Counted from the stretch's first letter, positions 12,605-25,436 are shown. The stretch is 64,000 nt of DNA from Ciona savignyi (GCA_000149265.1 CH003416.1:636698-700697), one strand, 5' to 3'. The notes: generated by a model from the letters alone, not told the origin. Program-made: numbers and translations.

Positions 12605-13637
12605 CACGTATATTCTCCGCTCTTCCGCACAGACTTTTGCTGGATCCATTTGATTAAACCGAGCTTATCGGCAGACATTTTTCTTTCCACTTGAATAGAA
12701 ATAAATATCCTATCATTTCCTAGAACACTACATTTAAAATATATGTTTTATGCTATGTGCATCAAAAATAGTACTACCAGTGCTTTACAAAAATACTCAT
12801 GCACCAGAAAAAACGGAAATTTTGCCAAACAGTGCAATTTTTGTTTTATAAACAATTAATTAATTTTTTTTTTGGGGGGGGGGGTTAGCGGCCACGTCAA
12901 AACGAGTAAGCGAACGCACAATGTTGTTTTTGACTTTTACTATCGTACAATAATCAATTATTTGACAGCGGTCGAAGGAATACATTTTGTTTAAAATTTT
13001 TCTATTTTTAATTATATTTTGTTTACTGGTAATTTTTATTTTTATGTCCAGATCCATAACAGGCTTGCCTTATAGTCCAAGCTCGAGTGATTACAATTTT
13101 TACCAGTTTAACCAAATGCAGAAATATATTTTAACGAATTTTGTTTTAGACGACTTCGTATCAATGAATATGGAAAAGAAGAACGAAAAGGAAGGAGTTG
13201 TTAATCCAGCAGCTCAAAATGAATATGAAGTTTTGAACGAGGTAAATATTTAAGCTTTTTTCAGTTACTTGTTTAGAATGTAACGAGTAATGCATGTAAT
13301 AATTAATACTGTCTTACAAATCTTCAGAGCACACTTACTAAAGTATATCTAGCAACCGTTAAATCTAAAGTGTTTTAACCACCAGGCATTTAACTTAATG
13401 TAAATTTCTTCATTCCTATGAAGTTTGTGACGTCAGAATTAATACTCTGTAGATAGAAATACATATAACAACATGACCCCGGGTTGTTAAGGTGTCGTCC
13501 ATGGTCCACGTTGCAGTGCTTGTAATATTCGAATGCACAACTTGTGAAGGTAATATAATTATTATTTTGTTTTTTAGAAAGCGTCTCCGCCTTCCTCTGG
13601 TAGCTCTACAGACGGCGATGTCAAAATAAACGAGTGA
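4644..13637 (+). CDS. Membrane-anchored LPMO-like / EGF / double DOMON / SEA protein
   Basis: Twenty exons in consistent phase give 1158 residues: 4644-4797, 5220-5290, 5504-5595, 5688-6208, 6315-6434, 6633-6913, 6982-7552, 7626-7775, 7895-8024, 8582-8649, 8831-9000, 9278-9396, 10535-10628, 10868-11020, 11149-11298, 11387-11539, 11807-11900, 12175-12321, 13063-13241, 13578-13637. A signal peptide (1-19) ends in QTFG, leaving His20 ([10 protein letters not shown]) as the mature N-terminus. With His74 (AYSHRGG) this forms a histidine pair as in the copper brace of LPMOs and LPMO-like proteins; the domain runs to about 150 (CDSC, SCGDVTI). Then come a GEPEPT repeat, two EGF domains (about 225-318), a Skeletor-type DOMON (about 320-719) split by a second GEPEPT tract, a second DOMON (720-898), a SEA domain (899-1030), a TM helix (about 1051-1073) and a tail of about 85 residues. 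Family knowledge: DOMON domains bind haem or sugars, and SEA domains often self-cleave. A role in extracellular polysaccharide redox chemistry is inferred. Exon structure is firm; oxidase activity is not shown. Confidence 0.88.
5896..6039 (+). repeat. 18-bp coding minisatellite, GEPEPT x8 (exon 4)
   Basis: Eight near-identical 18-base units encode GEPEPT in a linker between the copper-brace domain and the first EGF. Third-base variation among units shows some age. All three antisense frames and one other sense frame are also open through it because of the repeat; these are shadows. Confidence 0.95.
7069..7475 (+). repeat. 18-bp coding minisatellite, GEPEPT-like x~22 (exon 7)
   Basis: About 22 units of 18 bases encode GEPEPT with variants [18 protein letters not shown] and GQPEP. 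The motif is the same as in exon 4 of the same gene, about 1.2 kb away. The tract sits inside DOMON 1, between its first strands (VGIGWRPRG) and the rest ([13 protein letters not shown]). The number of units is probably polymorphic, as is usual for such pure tracts. Confidence 0.95.
12565..12603. repeat. (CA)n microsatellite
   Basis: About 19 CA units in the intron between exons 18 and 19 of the DOMON gene. A run of G follows at about 12875. Confidence 0.95.
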
Positions 13638-13967
13638 TTTAAACTCATTTTCCAGTCCTGATCAGTTCCGCTTATGTAAAAACATGCTAAACAATAGCGG
13701 TCAACGTGTTTAGATCTGCTTATTTTTTTATAATGAATCGTTTAAAATGATATTTGACTTATTTTTTTACCGAGAACTTTTTAACGAATGTTTTTTCATT
13801 TATACCACTCGTTTGAATACAGTTTACTTTGTCGACGCACTTTTTATCGTGATCAGTGTAATTTTTCTACTGTATCTATGTTGTGATACATATACGTGAA
13901 ACCTATTCTTTATTGAAGCTGAGCGAGTCGATTTCTATAAATAATTTATGATAAAATTCATTCAGTC

Positions 13968-13973
13968 AATAAA
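13968..13973 (+). terminator. Poly(A) signal of the LPMO-like/DOMON gene
   Basis: AATAAA 331 bases after the stop codon, in the short interval before the convergent BTB-Kelch gene. Confidence 0.6.
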
Positions 13974-14537
13974 CCGTTTTCCTTTATATTTTAGTAGAAA
14001 TTGTTTTTTTTTGTATCATGCGTTTCTTATACGCTTTATGTTGTTTTACATTCCTTTTCGTTAATATTTGTCGACTTCTATATTTAAATTTCAACTATAA
14101 GACTTGATATTTGCATGCTTTGTTTTTACATCAGAAAATATATTGGGGTATTTACTTTTGGAAAAAAACACACTTCAAAGTATTTATGGAATTGGCGTTG
14201 AAAGTCGATTATATACACAATAAAGGCTTTCTCAACATTATTATACATGGTATGTAACACGAACAGTCGCTTAGCTTTAATAAAAATTGTCTAAACCTAA
14301 AAAATGATATATTTTAAAAATTTAATCGGCCCGAATACGTGTGCAACAACTATTATAGTTTAAGTTTAAACTATAGTTGTTGAAAGAAAGATTCACTTTA
14401 AACGAAACCTAAATATGAACTGAAATGCGATGTAAACTCTAGCTTTCGCTTGTAGTTTCTGCTAAAAATTCTACATCTTAACTTTGTAGTTTTTCGGGCC
14501 TCTTATAACCGTGGGTATGTTTTCCGTTTTAATGTGA
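13974..14537. other. Spacer between convergent 3' ends
   Basis: AT-rich stretch between the two opposed poly(A) signals. I see no coding exon in it. A short inverted pair around a TTTAAACT core lies at about 14346-14383. Confidence 0.6.
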
Positions 14538-14543
14538 TTTATT
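14538..14543 (-). terminator. Poly(A) signal of the BTB-Kelch gene
   Basis: TTTATT on the plus strand (AATAAA on the minus strand), 54 bases past the stop codon of the minus-strand gene. Confidence 0.55.
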
Positions 14544-14596
14544 AACATGATAACTCAAACGAATGTATGCATTTAAATAAACCTTGGACGGATATT

Positions 14597-17500
14597 TTAT
14601 TTGTTAAAAACTAAAACATGAAAGTCTTTAATTGGAAAATCGGCATTTTTATTTAATTTTGCCGATTTCAAACTAGCTTTCCATCTTGATGACGCCACGT
14701 CATAATACTGAGAAATTGTGACGTTACCCACCAGCATTGTGACGAGAATAGAATTGTTAACAGCAGTGCAGGACAGGGGTGACTTGGTTATCAAACGCGA
14801 CAAGTTCTCATGTGAAATGTCGTTTCTAAAAAATTATTTAAAAAACGATAAAAACGGTCACCCACCAGATTAGAAACTATAAAAATAGAAACTTCCCCAA
14901 AATTGGAAACTGCTATTTTAGATAGGGTTACCATATGTCCTCTTTTTGGAATTTAAGTTTCGCTTTGAAGAAATATACATTGTCCTTCGATGACACTAAA
15001 AGGGCCTAAATGTTCAATATTGTTTGAATTTTGTATTTTCATGCGAAATACAAATTGTTTTTCAGACAATGAAATATAACGATCTTCTTAGTAAATATAA
15101 CATGCCCGTTTTATATCACTCTTATAAATCAAATTTATTGTTGGGTATATTTATAGTTACTGAATTTAGAAGCAAAGCATATGTTCGTCCATATAAATCT
15201 GTTTTAATTTTGTTTTTATTGTTCATGCAAATATTTGCCGGGGAAAGCAGGTACAGTAAAACCACACATATATTATCACATCACCATTATTTTATCTGTA
15301 CAGACATTTTTTTTAAATGACTCCAGTCTCGCTTGATAAAAATACAGTAACCCTCTTTTTTGAGGGTATATATATACCCAGGACTCTCACGTGTTTAAAA
15401 AACCGTTACTCGATTGGTCAAGCGAACTCACGTGATATATGCTGATAGGTTAAGAGAAAGTGGTTTGGAAATCTCTGTCCAGCGATCAAAATTAAGATCA
15501 TTCTCGAAACAGCGGAATCCGGCTGCCGTTTGACTGACATCATTGCATGCAACGTAGACACGTGATCTAAATGACGTCATAACCGGGTTCGTGCACTGAA
15601 CAGGTAGAAGTGAAGCGACAGAACATCTGAAATGTCGTCGTCGCCAAAAATTATAACCGGAAATAGTATTTCTAAAGTCACAAGAACTGGATAAAAATTG
15701 GGATATCATCCTAATGAGAGTTTTTAGCAGTGATTCGCAAAGCACTAAAAACTACCCCAAAAACAAAAGACAGTGCTTCCTTTGCAACAAACCGCGAAGG
15801 AAAGACTTTAAAATATTAAAAATAATAAACCTTTCAACGAAGACTTACTTGTTTTGTTCCACATCAAACAATACGCATTGCATAGGGTTGGTCTTTCCAC
15901 CACAAACAGCTATGACTTTACGACTTGCGCTGCTTTTCACAGGTGTCAATGAATTTTGACTTGATTCTAAAGAAAATCTTACAGTTGTTGATACTGTCTG
16001 ACAAGCATATATAAAAACAGTGGCTATACAAGCTAATGTTAAAGTTTAAATGGATAAAACGAATAAACATAACAAAGCTATGACAACCCGGGATATTACG
16101 CAGCAGATTAATTTGTGTAGACCTTTTAAATGTGCAGCAGTTTACTACCGCTAATAAAAAAACGAATTCAGTGGTTCTGGGTTATTGGGGGTTTATATAA
16201 CCCTAGTCCTAGTGGAACCGCACCTTTGTAATATTATTAATATTTAGGCATTAAAACGGTAAAGGTCGTGTGACCGAATTGTTAGCGGATTGTAATTCTA
16301 AATTAAACGGGTATTATTATCGGGCCCATTGCAACTTTGAAAACCGTGTAGAAATGTATGTCTTGCCCTTTTCCTCGTTATGTTTCTTGTGTTTATTTGA
16401 GCCTCTTGGTGAACTTTTCTTTTGCGTTTTATTCCGTGCTTCTTCAATCCCAGCATTAATAGCCAAGGTCAGTCGGTGACCGAAAGTCTTCTTCTTGCTC
16501 GGAGAAGCAGGGGGGCGAGATTTATTCGATTCCTCCTAGAAGGTTACAAATGGTACTTCCCATATAATAAAATATTAGAAATACAGGTGTTTTTTTTAAT
16601 GTTCTGTAAAGACAAATCAAGAAGCGGCAAAATACGCTTAGATGCAGTTGAAAGAACTACAATCGTTAAATATTTACCATAATTTCTAACCTGATCCAAA
16701 TCTGATAACGATGACGTAACTCGTCGCGATGATGTAAGGAAACATGACGCAGCAGCATGAAAGTAGCTGGTTGTGTTAAGTGACGACACTAATTTCCACT
16801 TATGGTTTCCATTGTTGGATAGAAGGTCAATCTTTTCAATGGATGCAGTTGGACAGCAATCCACATGACCTAGGATAATCAATAATCATCTTTTTTTCGA
16901 GATGTGAAAAACGCAGAAGGGCTTAGTAATACATGACCAATCGTCAAATTACCTAGTAACAGCAGACGGTTACTGAAGCTTTTTGAAGTGTGTTGTATAT
17001 AGAGTCAATGCGTTGTTATATTTTGATTTAACCAATTAATTCACTGTGTTCATTGCACAACCGTTTATACCTTTGTCAAAGCTTTCTGATAAACCCCCTA
17101 GAGCATAAATGGCGCCATCTAACGGAATAAGGGAGAAATGCGACCGGTGTAGTCTCATTGTAGGCAGCATGCTCCAACTCGAGTTTTCGTACCTTTATAT
17201 AAAAGATAATTTTAATATGCGGTTGAAAATGTGGTTAATAGAAGCCACCAGGGTCACATTGTGAGGGGTACCTTTCTTTTGTTGAGAACTAGAGCGAAAA
17301 CTATAGCCCGGTAGAAAACGTTTGTTTGCACAAGCACATTGTCATGCTTTTCCCCTTGATGGTTTGATGTGCAACGTGACTAGTGGTTTCGTTTTTTTAT
17401 CGATATAATATTCCCCATTACGAAATGACGATATATAAAGCTTTGAATGCTCATTCTATTTTATCCCTTTGTAAGGCGAAAAGTCGCTATTTTCAAACGG

Positions 17501-20500
17501 GTCGTTTTTTTTGGTTCTATCGCCGTTTTGATCACTTTGCTTGTGGCGTCGGCGACAATAAATTATGGGAAAGTACCTAACTAAAGATTAGTCGTGCAAC
17601 AACAAGTGTCAATTTCTCACCGGCGAAGTATTCAATTTTGAACCCACTCACTTGTATACAGCGTTGCTGGTTCGCACATTCTTTGTTGCATCACTTCCTC
17701 CCGCAACGTAAAGTGCTTCAGCGTATGACGTCACAGCGTACCCTCGTCCAGTGATGGGCGATGACGTTACAGCTTCCCAGTCGGCCTCCTCCGGTCGCAG
17801 TCTACAATGTATATTGTATTTTAATAGTTTTACCCGACCAAAATGATTAGTTCGTTAACGTGACTATCAAGGTTAAATGGGCCAGAAGCTTTTGTTGAAT
17901 TAAACATTACGAAAAGTGCATTTTTTCGCGGATTTTTTATATCTCCGCACGAAATATTTTACTGGACGGAGTAAAACGTAGATGTTTCTAAACTGCCGGG
18001 CCTAAATATTTATTTGCAATTTGTGTTTGTTGGTTGGTTAGCGATTAGAATAAACTTCATTTTTTTATTAGTGAGTCCTTAATACGCTCTGTGGATTGGC
18101 ACTTTGAATGGTTGGCGTATTAACTGTTGTTTGTGGACTAGAGGTCGAATGGTTCGCATGTGAACTCATTATAGCCAAGGTAAATTGCTGGTAAGTAAAA
18201 AAGATATTTTGGAGGTGGACTATACAGATATTCGCGATTTTCCCCAGTTAAGGTTTACCCCGCGTTCGCGGACATAATAAAATCCGCCTTTTACCCAGCA
18301 TCGAATCATAATAGAAAGTTGATTCGGGGAAGATACCGAAGGAATTGCGAAAGGCACGTGTGCTTCAGTTGACCAAGATTTAGATTACTTTGTGCCAACA
18401 ATGGGGTTACTGGAACTACTGCAATTTATTGCATATGATTGACATGTTTTTTTCAGTTAGTACATCCCATTAATGTACTGGTTACCGGAGATGATCGGTA
18501 AGTACTTTGTCACATAACCGACTAGCTTCTGACCTCAACGGACTAGCTTGTGTCAAGTTTCGATCCTACAAGATTTCAGCTGAAAGGTGACGCATTAACA
18601 CACCAATCTTTCCTAAAGCGTCGGCCAACAATAGAAACCAAAAATACAAAATAACAGAACACATCGATAGTTTCACCTCGAAACCCAAGTCTTCATTTGT
18701 TTCTCTTCCTCTCGAGTGACGAGGCATCGTATATCACTGGCTGCCGTTGTTGGTTGATCAATAAAAACCTTGAAAGTTGATAATTGCCTCATGGAGACAC
18801 TTCTTCGAGGAAGAGAGTTCGATTTTGCTCGCATCGCTTCTTCAACTCGTTCGCGAATCTCCTGTTAAAAAAAACGAATTGCTTTAGTTGTCTAGTTGAA
18901 ACGTTTGCAGTTACACAAAAATTTATGCTTATGCCAAGGCATTTGAACATTTTCTTCATGATAAACCTTAGAGTATGACTTTTTATCTTGATATGTCATA
19001 AATGTACTAACTAACCTTGTCTAAAACGATCGCCATTTCCTTGGATACCAGGTTGTTCAGCACAGCGACCTTTAAGTTAGAAAACTGGACGAATTTCATG
19101 AAACGTGAGGTCATCATAGGTATCCGTAAGGTGGGAGCGTGTGTCAGCCAGTTCAATATAGCATTGTAAAAAAGATGTTCAAGTTCAGGATCTCGCAAGC
19201 GCGCTGTTTTCAGGGACTCTGAGCTGATTAACCGGTTCAACTCCTGTAAAAAAATATATTCATGTTTATCTTTTTTTTTATTACTGAGCCAAGTTTCGAA
19301 CCCATGATGGGCTCATCACAAGGACCGTTTTTTGTATAAGAGTAGCTATATGTATCAGTCGCGTTAACCATTTGGCCACACGACCGTACATTCATGTTTA
19401 TCTTGTGAATGGTAAAACACAAGGTGCCTTATTGCGTTCTCTAACGGTTAATGGTCATTATCCCGCACCTCCCGTGGGCTACCGGAATTGTTACAGTATG
19501 TTGTGCATTATTGAGATGTTCTTTCAATTTGGGTAGAATCCTTTAATTTAATGGGTTAAAGCAATGTCTATAAATACCTTGCCCAATGGCACAACCGACT
19601 ATAGCCAGCGACCAGTTTAAACCAGCCACCCTTCGGCTGGAATTATCGAAGGTAATTTGATGGGTATATGTACTAACCAGTGGTGTAAGGTCTTTAAATG
19701 CATTTGTCTCAGCCACTTCCCAGAAGTGTGAAATCGCAAATTTTCTACTTTCTTCTCGCAGCTTCATGCAGCCGTGAGTCGCCGCCATTTTGCAAACGAA
19801 TAGCACGTTGACCGGCGTGAAAAAGTTGTTGAAACCTCCACAATGGTGGTCAAGGTAATTGGTGCACTGCTTGGTGAGAAATGGTATCTTGAATCTTCTT
19901 GCGGCTCGAAGAACGCTCACCACATTGTCACGATCGATGGAACACTAATGTTAAAACACACCTGATCATTATGTACCAACAGCATTTAATATTGCAAATA
20001 CGGTTATGCCAACCTGTCCTGTGTATATAAATCTAACAAGTTCCAACATTGCATTGTCATCGACTTTTGTAAGAGCTATCTCCCTGGACGAAAAACGATC
20101 CAAAATGGCTCTAAAAATGGAACTACTGGCAGATAATATAACACGGTGGCAGCGAATCTTCGAACTACCGACTGTTAGAGTAAGATCGGAAAAATGTCCT
20201 TGCTCTCTTAGAGTGTTAAGACCTGGAAAAACGAATTGACTGTTAATGTATTTTTCACTCCAAAGCAGATTAAATCACCTTTCAGTAGCTCAGGAACTGT
20301 ATTGCTTTTAAACCGAACAGTTAATACATCTTTACAAATTTTAGGTCTTGCAACCAAATTCGGTTGTTCAGTGACACTATTTCCTTCAATATTGCCGACA
20401 GACGATTTCGACTCAATAGAATCAGTTGAATTAAGCAGTTTCCATCTGTCCGGTGTTCTGGGACGTACTGGACTGCTTTTAAGAATACGAGGCCAAGTAC

Positions 20501-23500
20501 CGTTGCAGTTGTCTTTTGAGGTGGAAAAACTATTGAGGTGACGTTGGCTTGGATCGCTTGAAGCGTCCACAAACGCTGAGAGAAGAATTGGATTTTGAGG
20601 TGTTTGGTCGCTGACAGATCTTGGTCGAAGGATTAGATCTTCTTCAAATGATCGGCTTAAATAGGGCTGAGAATTTTTCTGCAGGGGTATTCTGTCCGAC
20701 CCAAGAATTCGCTGTGCCTTGCTACTTATTTTTTGGACCTTTTCAAGGTCATTGACTTTGTGGATTCTTACTTCTGGGAGGGAAGGAGTTCGAGTTTCCC
20801 TCCTCGGAAGATCGTTCAATTTATCTGAGGAACCTCCCACACTGGAAACATCGGAAAATCGACGAAAGTCTTCGATAGATCGATTTAGGGGAGTTCCCGA
20901 ACGACTATGAAAAGTTAAACGAATAGAGTTCCGATTATTCCGCCTTGACAACTCGTTGCCAAGGTTCAACTTTTCCAGCTCGTTCTCATAGTTCAAATTT
21001 TCGTTGTCGATTTTCTAAAATATATTGGTTGTGATGATCTATAAGACAATATAATGAAGACTACTTTTTTTAGAGACTACATCCCATCAAGAAAAAAGCC
21101 ACTCGGTAAGATAACGTCCGATTTTTTCGCTTTTTAAATTTGGCAATTTTTTTTATTTAAAATTAGTCGGATTAGTTGGAGAGCTTTAAAAATTAGTCGG
21201 AGAGCGTTGGACCCACAGATAAAGCTTTTTTTTAATACTTTGCCCAACAAACGTAATTTACCGGTTCAGATTTTTCTGGTTCAACTTTTTTATGTCCTTC
21301 CGTAATGTCGTCATCCAAACTCTTTATCTTTGTTAGCTTTGGCTGGATATATCCTGTATGATTTTGTTGTGGTTTATATTGGTGTGATACCATTGTGTAC
21401 GGTATATACTATATACTATGGCCTTCTTGGGCCACAAATGATAATATTACACCAAGTTGCATCAAATTCGGTTCGGGAAAGAGATATGGTCTGACATTTC
21501 ATATTATTTCCTATGTTTTAGGTTGTTCTGTGCTTTGCAATGAAGATCAAATTGAGTGCAGTTTCTAACATACATTACTTCTTATTTACATTATTTCAGA
21601 TATTCCTAGCAACATTAATCAGTTTCGGTTTCAAATTACTCACTGGCGGACTGGGGCAGTTGGCTCAGTAGTTTAGTGGACATTTGCAGAAGTGATGGTA
21701 CTTGGAGAACGCGAGACGCGCTTTGTATCTTCTTTATTGCATCGTATGAAACTTCCGCCGTAGCGCTGTGGAGACACAAGCTGTAAAATTCTCAAAATTT
21801 TATGGAAATATTTATTTATAGAAGTGTTTGTGGGAGAAACTCCTGTGGTCATGCAGTTGCGCAAAATTCCAAGAAACTTTATAACTCTGTTGTTAGCTAA
21901 ACACACAGAAAACCCCATTTTTAACTATGGTTTCTAAAACTATGGGTTCTAAAACCAGCAGTCAAAGAACCGATTTGATCTGTTAATATGCCAGATACAC
22001 GCAAAAACGGTTGCAGCCGCGTTTGTTCGGGGTAGAGACATCACCAAACTGGGGCGCTACCTCGTACCGGGACGCTAAAACACGATAAAAGAGCCCCTGA
22101 TTGAACGGTTGTGTATAGCCAAATGGTTAACACTAACAGATACATATACCGACTCCTATACAAAAAAAACATCGTAGTGCCGATCCCATCACGGGTTCGA
22201 AACTTAGCTCAGTTAAAAAAGCCTGGCAAACTAATAGCTTCGTGACCGAATTGTTAACATGACCGATTGATATACCGATTTTTATATTAAAAACAAACGA
22301 TCTTTGTGACATCATGGTTGGAAATTTCAGGGGTTTAAAAATATAGCTTTGGCAACCCAGTTATTGGCAAATGGTAAACTGACTATAACCAGTTTTTTTA
22401 AACAACGACAGTTTGTTGTTCCAAATAGGGGGTATATAAATAAGTATACTATCCTATACCCGTTGCCGTCAAATAGACAAGGGAAGTTCCATAAGAACAA
22501 ATCTTATATAGATTTGCCCCCTTTCAACTATATATTGTGATTGTAACAAAAATGAAATACCTGTACACAAAGTCAACTAACTCTCGTAGAGCCTCCGGAG
22601 GAATAACCTCAGCGTTCATTAAATTTTCCCGTTTCAGAAATACATCTCGCATCACCGGGCTCACAGCCGCCAGAACAACACGGTTCGCCTTGATAGTTTT
22701 GTCCTCGTAAGTAAACGTAATGTCCGACATTGAACCAATGGTTTGCAACCATCGTATATTCGACAGCAAACGGCCGGAATGCTCTTCGTCCGTCACCCGC
22801 CATTGGGATGGGCCCAGAAACGCGGAAGATTTGTTCACGGATAAAGAAGCGATGTTATTGATGCTGCTGCTACTCTTTAACGTCGCTGAAGAACTGGTCC
22901 TAATAAATAATATTTATCACTACATTTGTGTAGCCGTTGTACATACTGTATATAAGTGTAAAACGGATGTCCAGCATTGTGACGCAGTGGTGTAATACGG
23001 ATGGTTTAGAAAATCTGAGAAAATGTTTCAGGGCACGATTTTCAAATGATAGAATTAAGTTAGAACTTAAGAAAATAAAATGACACTTTCTATGATGAGT
23101 TGATTCCGATGGTGGGACATTGAAGAAATAAATAAGTAGCTGCGGCTATAATTAATGGACATTTTTAACATTTTACGGCATATTATACCCAGTCTATATC
23201 TTTTTTTTAATTCATATTTTGCCATTTATGGTTATGATTTTAGGATATCAAAATAAAATTTCAGATTGATTTGTTATGAAAACGAACAATGCCGGTTGGT
23301 CATCAACGATTACCAACAATACACATGTGTATTAAAACCTCCATCCCACTTATGTCACGATTTAAAACCACTGCCACCATGCACATTGTCAATAAATTTG
23401 GGCTGATCCCGAACCTCTTATTTGTATTACGAGCCCGCAGGCACAACAGTTCACCAAAGCTACAAATGTTATATCTCTAATTGACAGAAAGTCACACTAT

Positions 23501-23763
23501 ATTGGTATACACAAGAGTTCGTGTGGCCCGGGGGTACCGATCCATCCATAATATGGTTCAGGTTTTATGGTTGTCAAATATCAAATATATATTTGGCCTG
23601 TAAAGCGTATAGTTATTGTGCTTCACGCTTGTCATATTTAATTAGCCTTAAAGTCGTCTTATCCTGTGTTGTTAGGTGACTAGCAAATAAAACATGATGA
23701 GGCCTATGTTTCGATTACCACTTCCACGTACCTCTTGTTTGCCATCGGAATATGAAGCGGCAT
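14597..23763 (-). CDS. Double-BTB, BACK, Kelch-repeat protein
   Basis: Sixteen exons, in transcription order: 23763-23732, 22899-22561, 21765-21644, 21353-21262, 21014-20279, 20222-20014, 19944-19678, 19243-19016, 18861-18677, 17801-17652, 17192-17071, 16869-16691, 16535-16481, 15966-15849, 15626-15432, 14825-14597. All phases agree and give about 1085 residues. BTB 1 (about 57-165) has SDITF, ANRVVLAAVSPVMRDVF and a 3-box (SASRVLQVPSLLQM). A basic, Ser-rich linker of about 275 residues follows. BTB 2 (about 441-545) has FSDLTLTVG, CHRVILSASSSIF and FIYTGQV, and continues into BACK (to about 675). Kelch blades include ALYVAGGSD, AIYALGGLSE and VIAVCGGKT. Family knowledge: BTB-BACK-Kelch proteins are usually substrate adaptors of cullin-3 ubiquitin ligases. 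Two BTB domains in one such chain is unusual. The exon 13 donor (GTCACC at 16480) is the weakest junction; that frame stays open for about 160 bases more. Confidence 0.85.
16263..16340 (+). repeat. Decayed tRNA-like SINE fragment
   Basis: Starts GTCGTGTGACCGAATTGTTA, resembling the head of the copies at 19284, 22112 and 34151. No B box is preserved. It lies in an intron of the BTB-Kelch gene. Confidence 0.4.
19284..19385 (-). repeat. tRNA-derived SINE (family 1)
   Basis: On the minus strand it begins GTCGTGTGGCCAAATGGTTA and about 75 bases on has ATGGGTTCGAAACTTGGCTC, which carries a good pol III B box (GGTTCGAAAC). Shared head and B box with the copies at 22112 and 34151 indicate one dispersed family. 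Confidence 0.65.
19573..19642 (-). repeat. SINE fragment (family 2)
   Basis: On the minus strand it contains the CTGGTCGCTGGCTATAGTCG block followed by GTTGTGCCATTGGGCAAGG. The same arrangement is seen at 34748-34842 and 63368-63485. It lies in the intron next to exon 7 of the BTB-Kelch gene. Confidence 0.55.
22112..22215 (+). repeat. tRNA-derived SINE (family 1)
   Basis: Contains AGCCAAATGGTTAACACTAA and, about 70 bases later, ACGGGTTCGAAACTTAGCTC. This is the same A-box-like head and B box as the copy at 19284-19385, in opposite orientation. A further truncated head follows at about 22236-22275. Confidence 0.65.
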
Positions 23764-24587
23764 GATTAATTGTTTGTTTTATGACGTCATATCCTCCTCA
23801 GAACCTTCCATGCAACCACGAACCCGCCGACTATTTTTATAACAAAGACTCGGACAAATTACAGTTATTTAATCGACACTTCAACAAACTGATTTCTCAG
23901 ACTATAAGAAAGATATATTTTAATATCGTCAATAATGACGTAACCGCATTTACTTTGTGTGGATAAGTCTGAAAGCAACCTGAACCTCTATCGAATAATG
24001 CTCGTCTACTTTGCTACTGTCTCAACACAAAACATCACAATACCCTAGTAATATAGGCTTTATACCTGACTTGCCATGATTATTTTAATTGGGGTACTTT
24101 TCCGTCTAATTGCGACGTATGGAGAAATCATGCTATCATAAGCTTCCTTGCAATAAGTTATAATTAACCACCGTCGCTTGATGAGATTCATTCAGCTGAA
24201 GGCGCGCGGATACCACTACATGAGCGGCGGAAGTACCACAATCACACATTAAAGCGCGTGCAATTTGTACACACACACAAGCTGTTTGGCAACAGAATAA
24301 ATCACTCCTTTAATCAAATAATTTCACACGAACGATAGTTGAAACTGTGTATTCGTTGGAGAATGTGTATCACGTTCACAACTGAAATCTGATAATGAAA
24401 GAGGCGTATACCAACAACTATATGATGGTAGTGCACACGTTTTGTTTGCAGCTACACTATGTATTTTATTTTAAAGAAATAATGCTGCTATTGCCGTGTC
24501 TTATAAGTTAAAGGGGAGTGTTAGCTTTGCCCTAGATACGTACAAACCCAAAAAAACAGTCATGACGGTCACAATCATGATTTAGAA
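23764..24587. other. 5' flank of the BTB-Kelch gene, no other gene seen
   Basis: The start codon of the BTB-Kelch gene is at 23761-23763 on the minus strand, so its promoter should lie here. The open frame at 23781-23966 shows no domain. No core promoter motif is clear. Confidence 0.5.
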
Positions 24588-24720
24588 ACAAATTTTCATT
24601 TTTATGGTATTTCCCTAGGTACAAATTTTCATTTTAGGGTATTTCCCTAGGTACAAATTTTCATTTTTATGGTATTTCCCTAGGTACAAATTTTCATTTT
24701 TTAGGGTATTTTCCCTAGGT
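24588..24720. repeat. Tandem repeat, ~33 bp x4
   Basis: Four units starting ACAAATTTTC at 24588, 24621, 24653 and 24686, each ending in TTTCCCTAGGT. The preceding bases (GTCACAATCATGATTTAGAA) also occur near 55795 and 56128, so this is an expanded end of the repeat family found in the 55-56 kb element. Confidence 0.9.
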
Positions 24721-25436
24721 TTTTCTTCAGACAGATATGAGAAAATAGCTTGCGTTAGCTCTCAGTATTTCATGCAAATAATTGTTTATTTGACGAAAGC
24801 AGTACCATATGTAAATTTTTAAGGATGTTAAACGCTTAACGGTGATTCGCAAAATATAACACTTTTAATTTGCCCAAAAATCGTTGTTTTAACATTACGT
24901 AAAAAAATCAAGTAACAGTCATGGCACTACAACAACTTTGACAGCAAGTTTGATTTGGAATTGAACACTAGATTAGACTGATACTTAATGCACGCATTTG
25001 TGTAAAACAGAAATAGGACCACTTGACAGATATATATATATATCGGTAACAATGAAAAAAAAAACGTTTGCTCACATGGGCAAATGGGCTAGAGAAAACA
25101 TCTAACTACACATAAGCACAATACTAACATGCCTTACTTTATAATCTCTACTGCATCACATGCAACGAGATATTTCAGAGGCTCGGAAATGAACTTTATC
25201 CTAAATACAGCAATTTGTGTCGATAGCAGCAATTATTAAAATGTAATTATGGATTACATAAGTAGCATTGAATTGATGTATTTCAACTAAGCCTATTTAA
25301 TTAATTAAAGCTCCAAGGTTTTTTAGTGCAGTTAGGTAGTGAATAGACTTAAAAAGTGGATATTTTAAGGAACTTTATATTTTGAAAATGTTGGAACAGT
25401 TCAATTGACTACAAAGTGCCAACCAAATAATGAGTT

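Noticed and set aside
4644-13637. Reading the region as separate EGF and DOMON genes
   Set aside because: All 20 exons join with matching phases, there is one signal peptide, one TM helix and one poly(A) signal at the end.
21673-21918. 81-codon minus-strand open frame
   Set aside because: Another frame at 21644-21765 fits as a BTB 3-box exon with exact phases on both sides; this ORF is its shadow.
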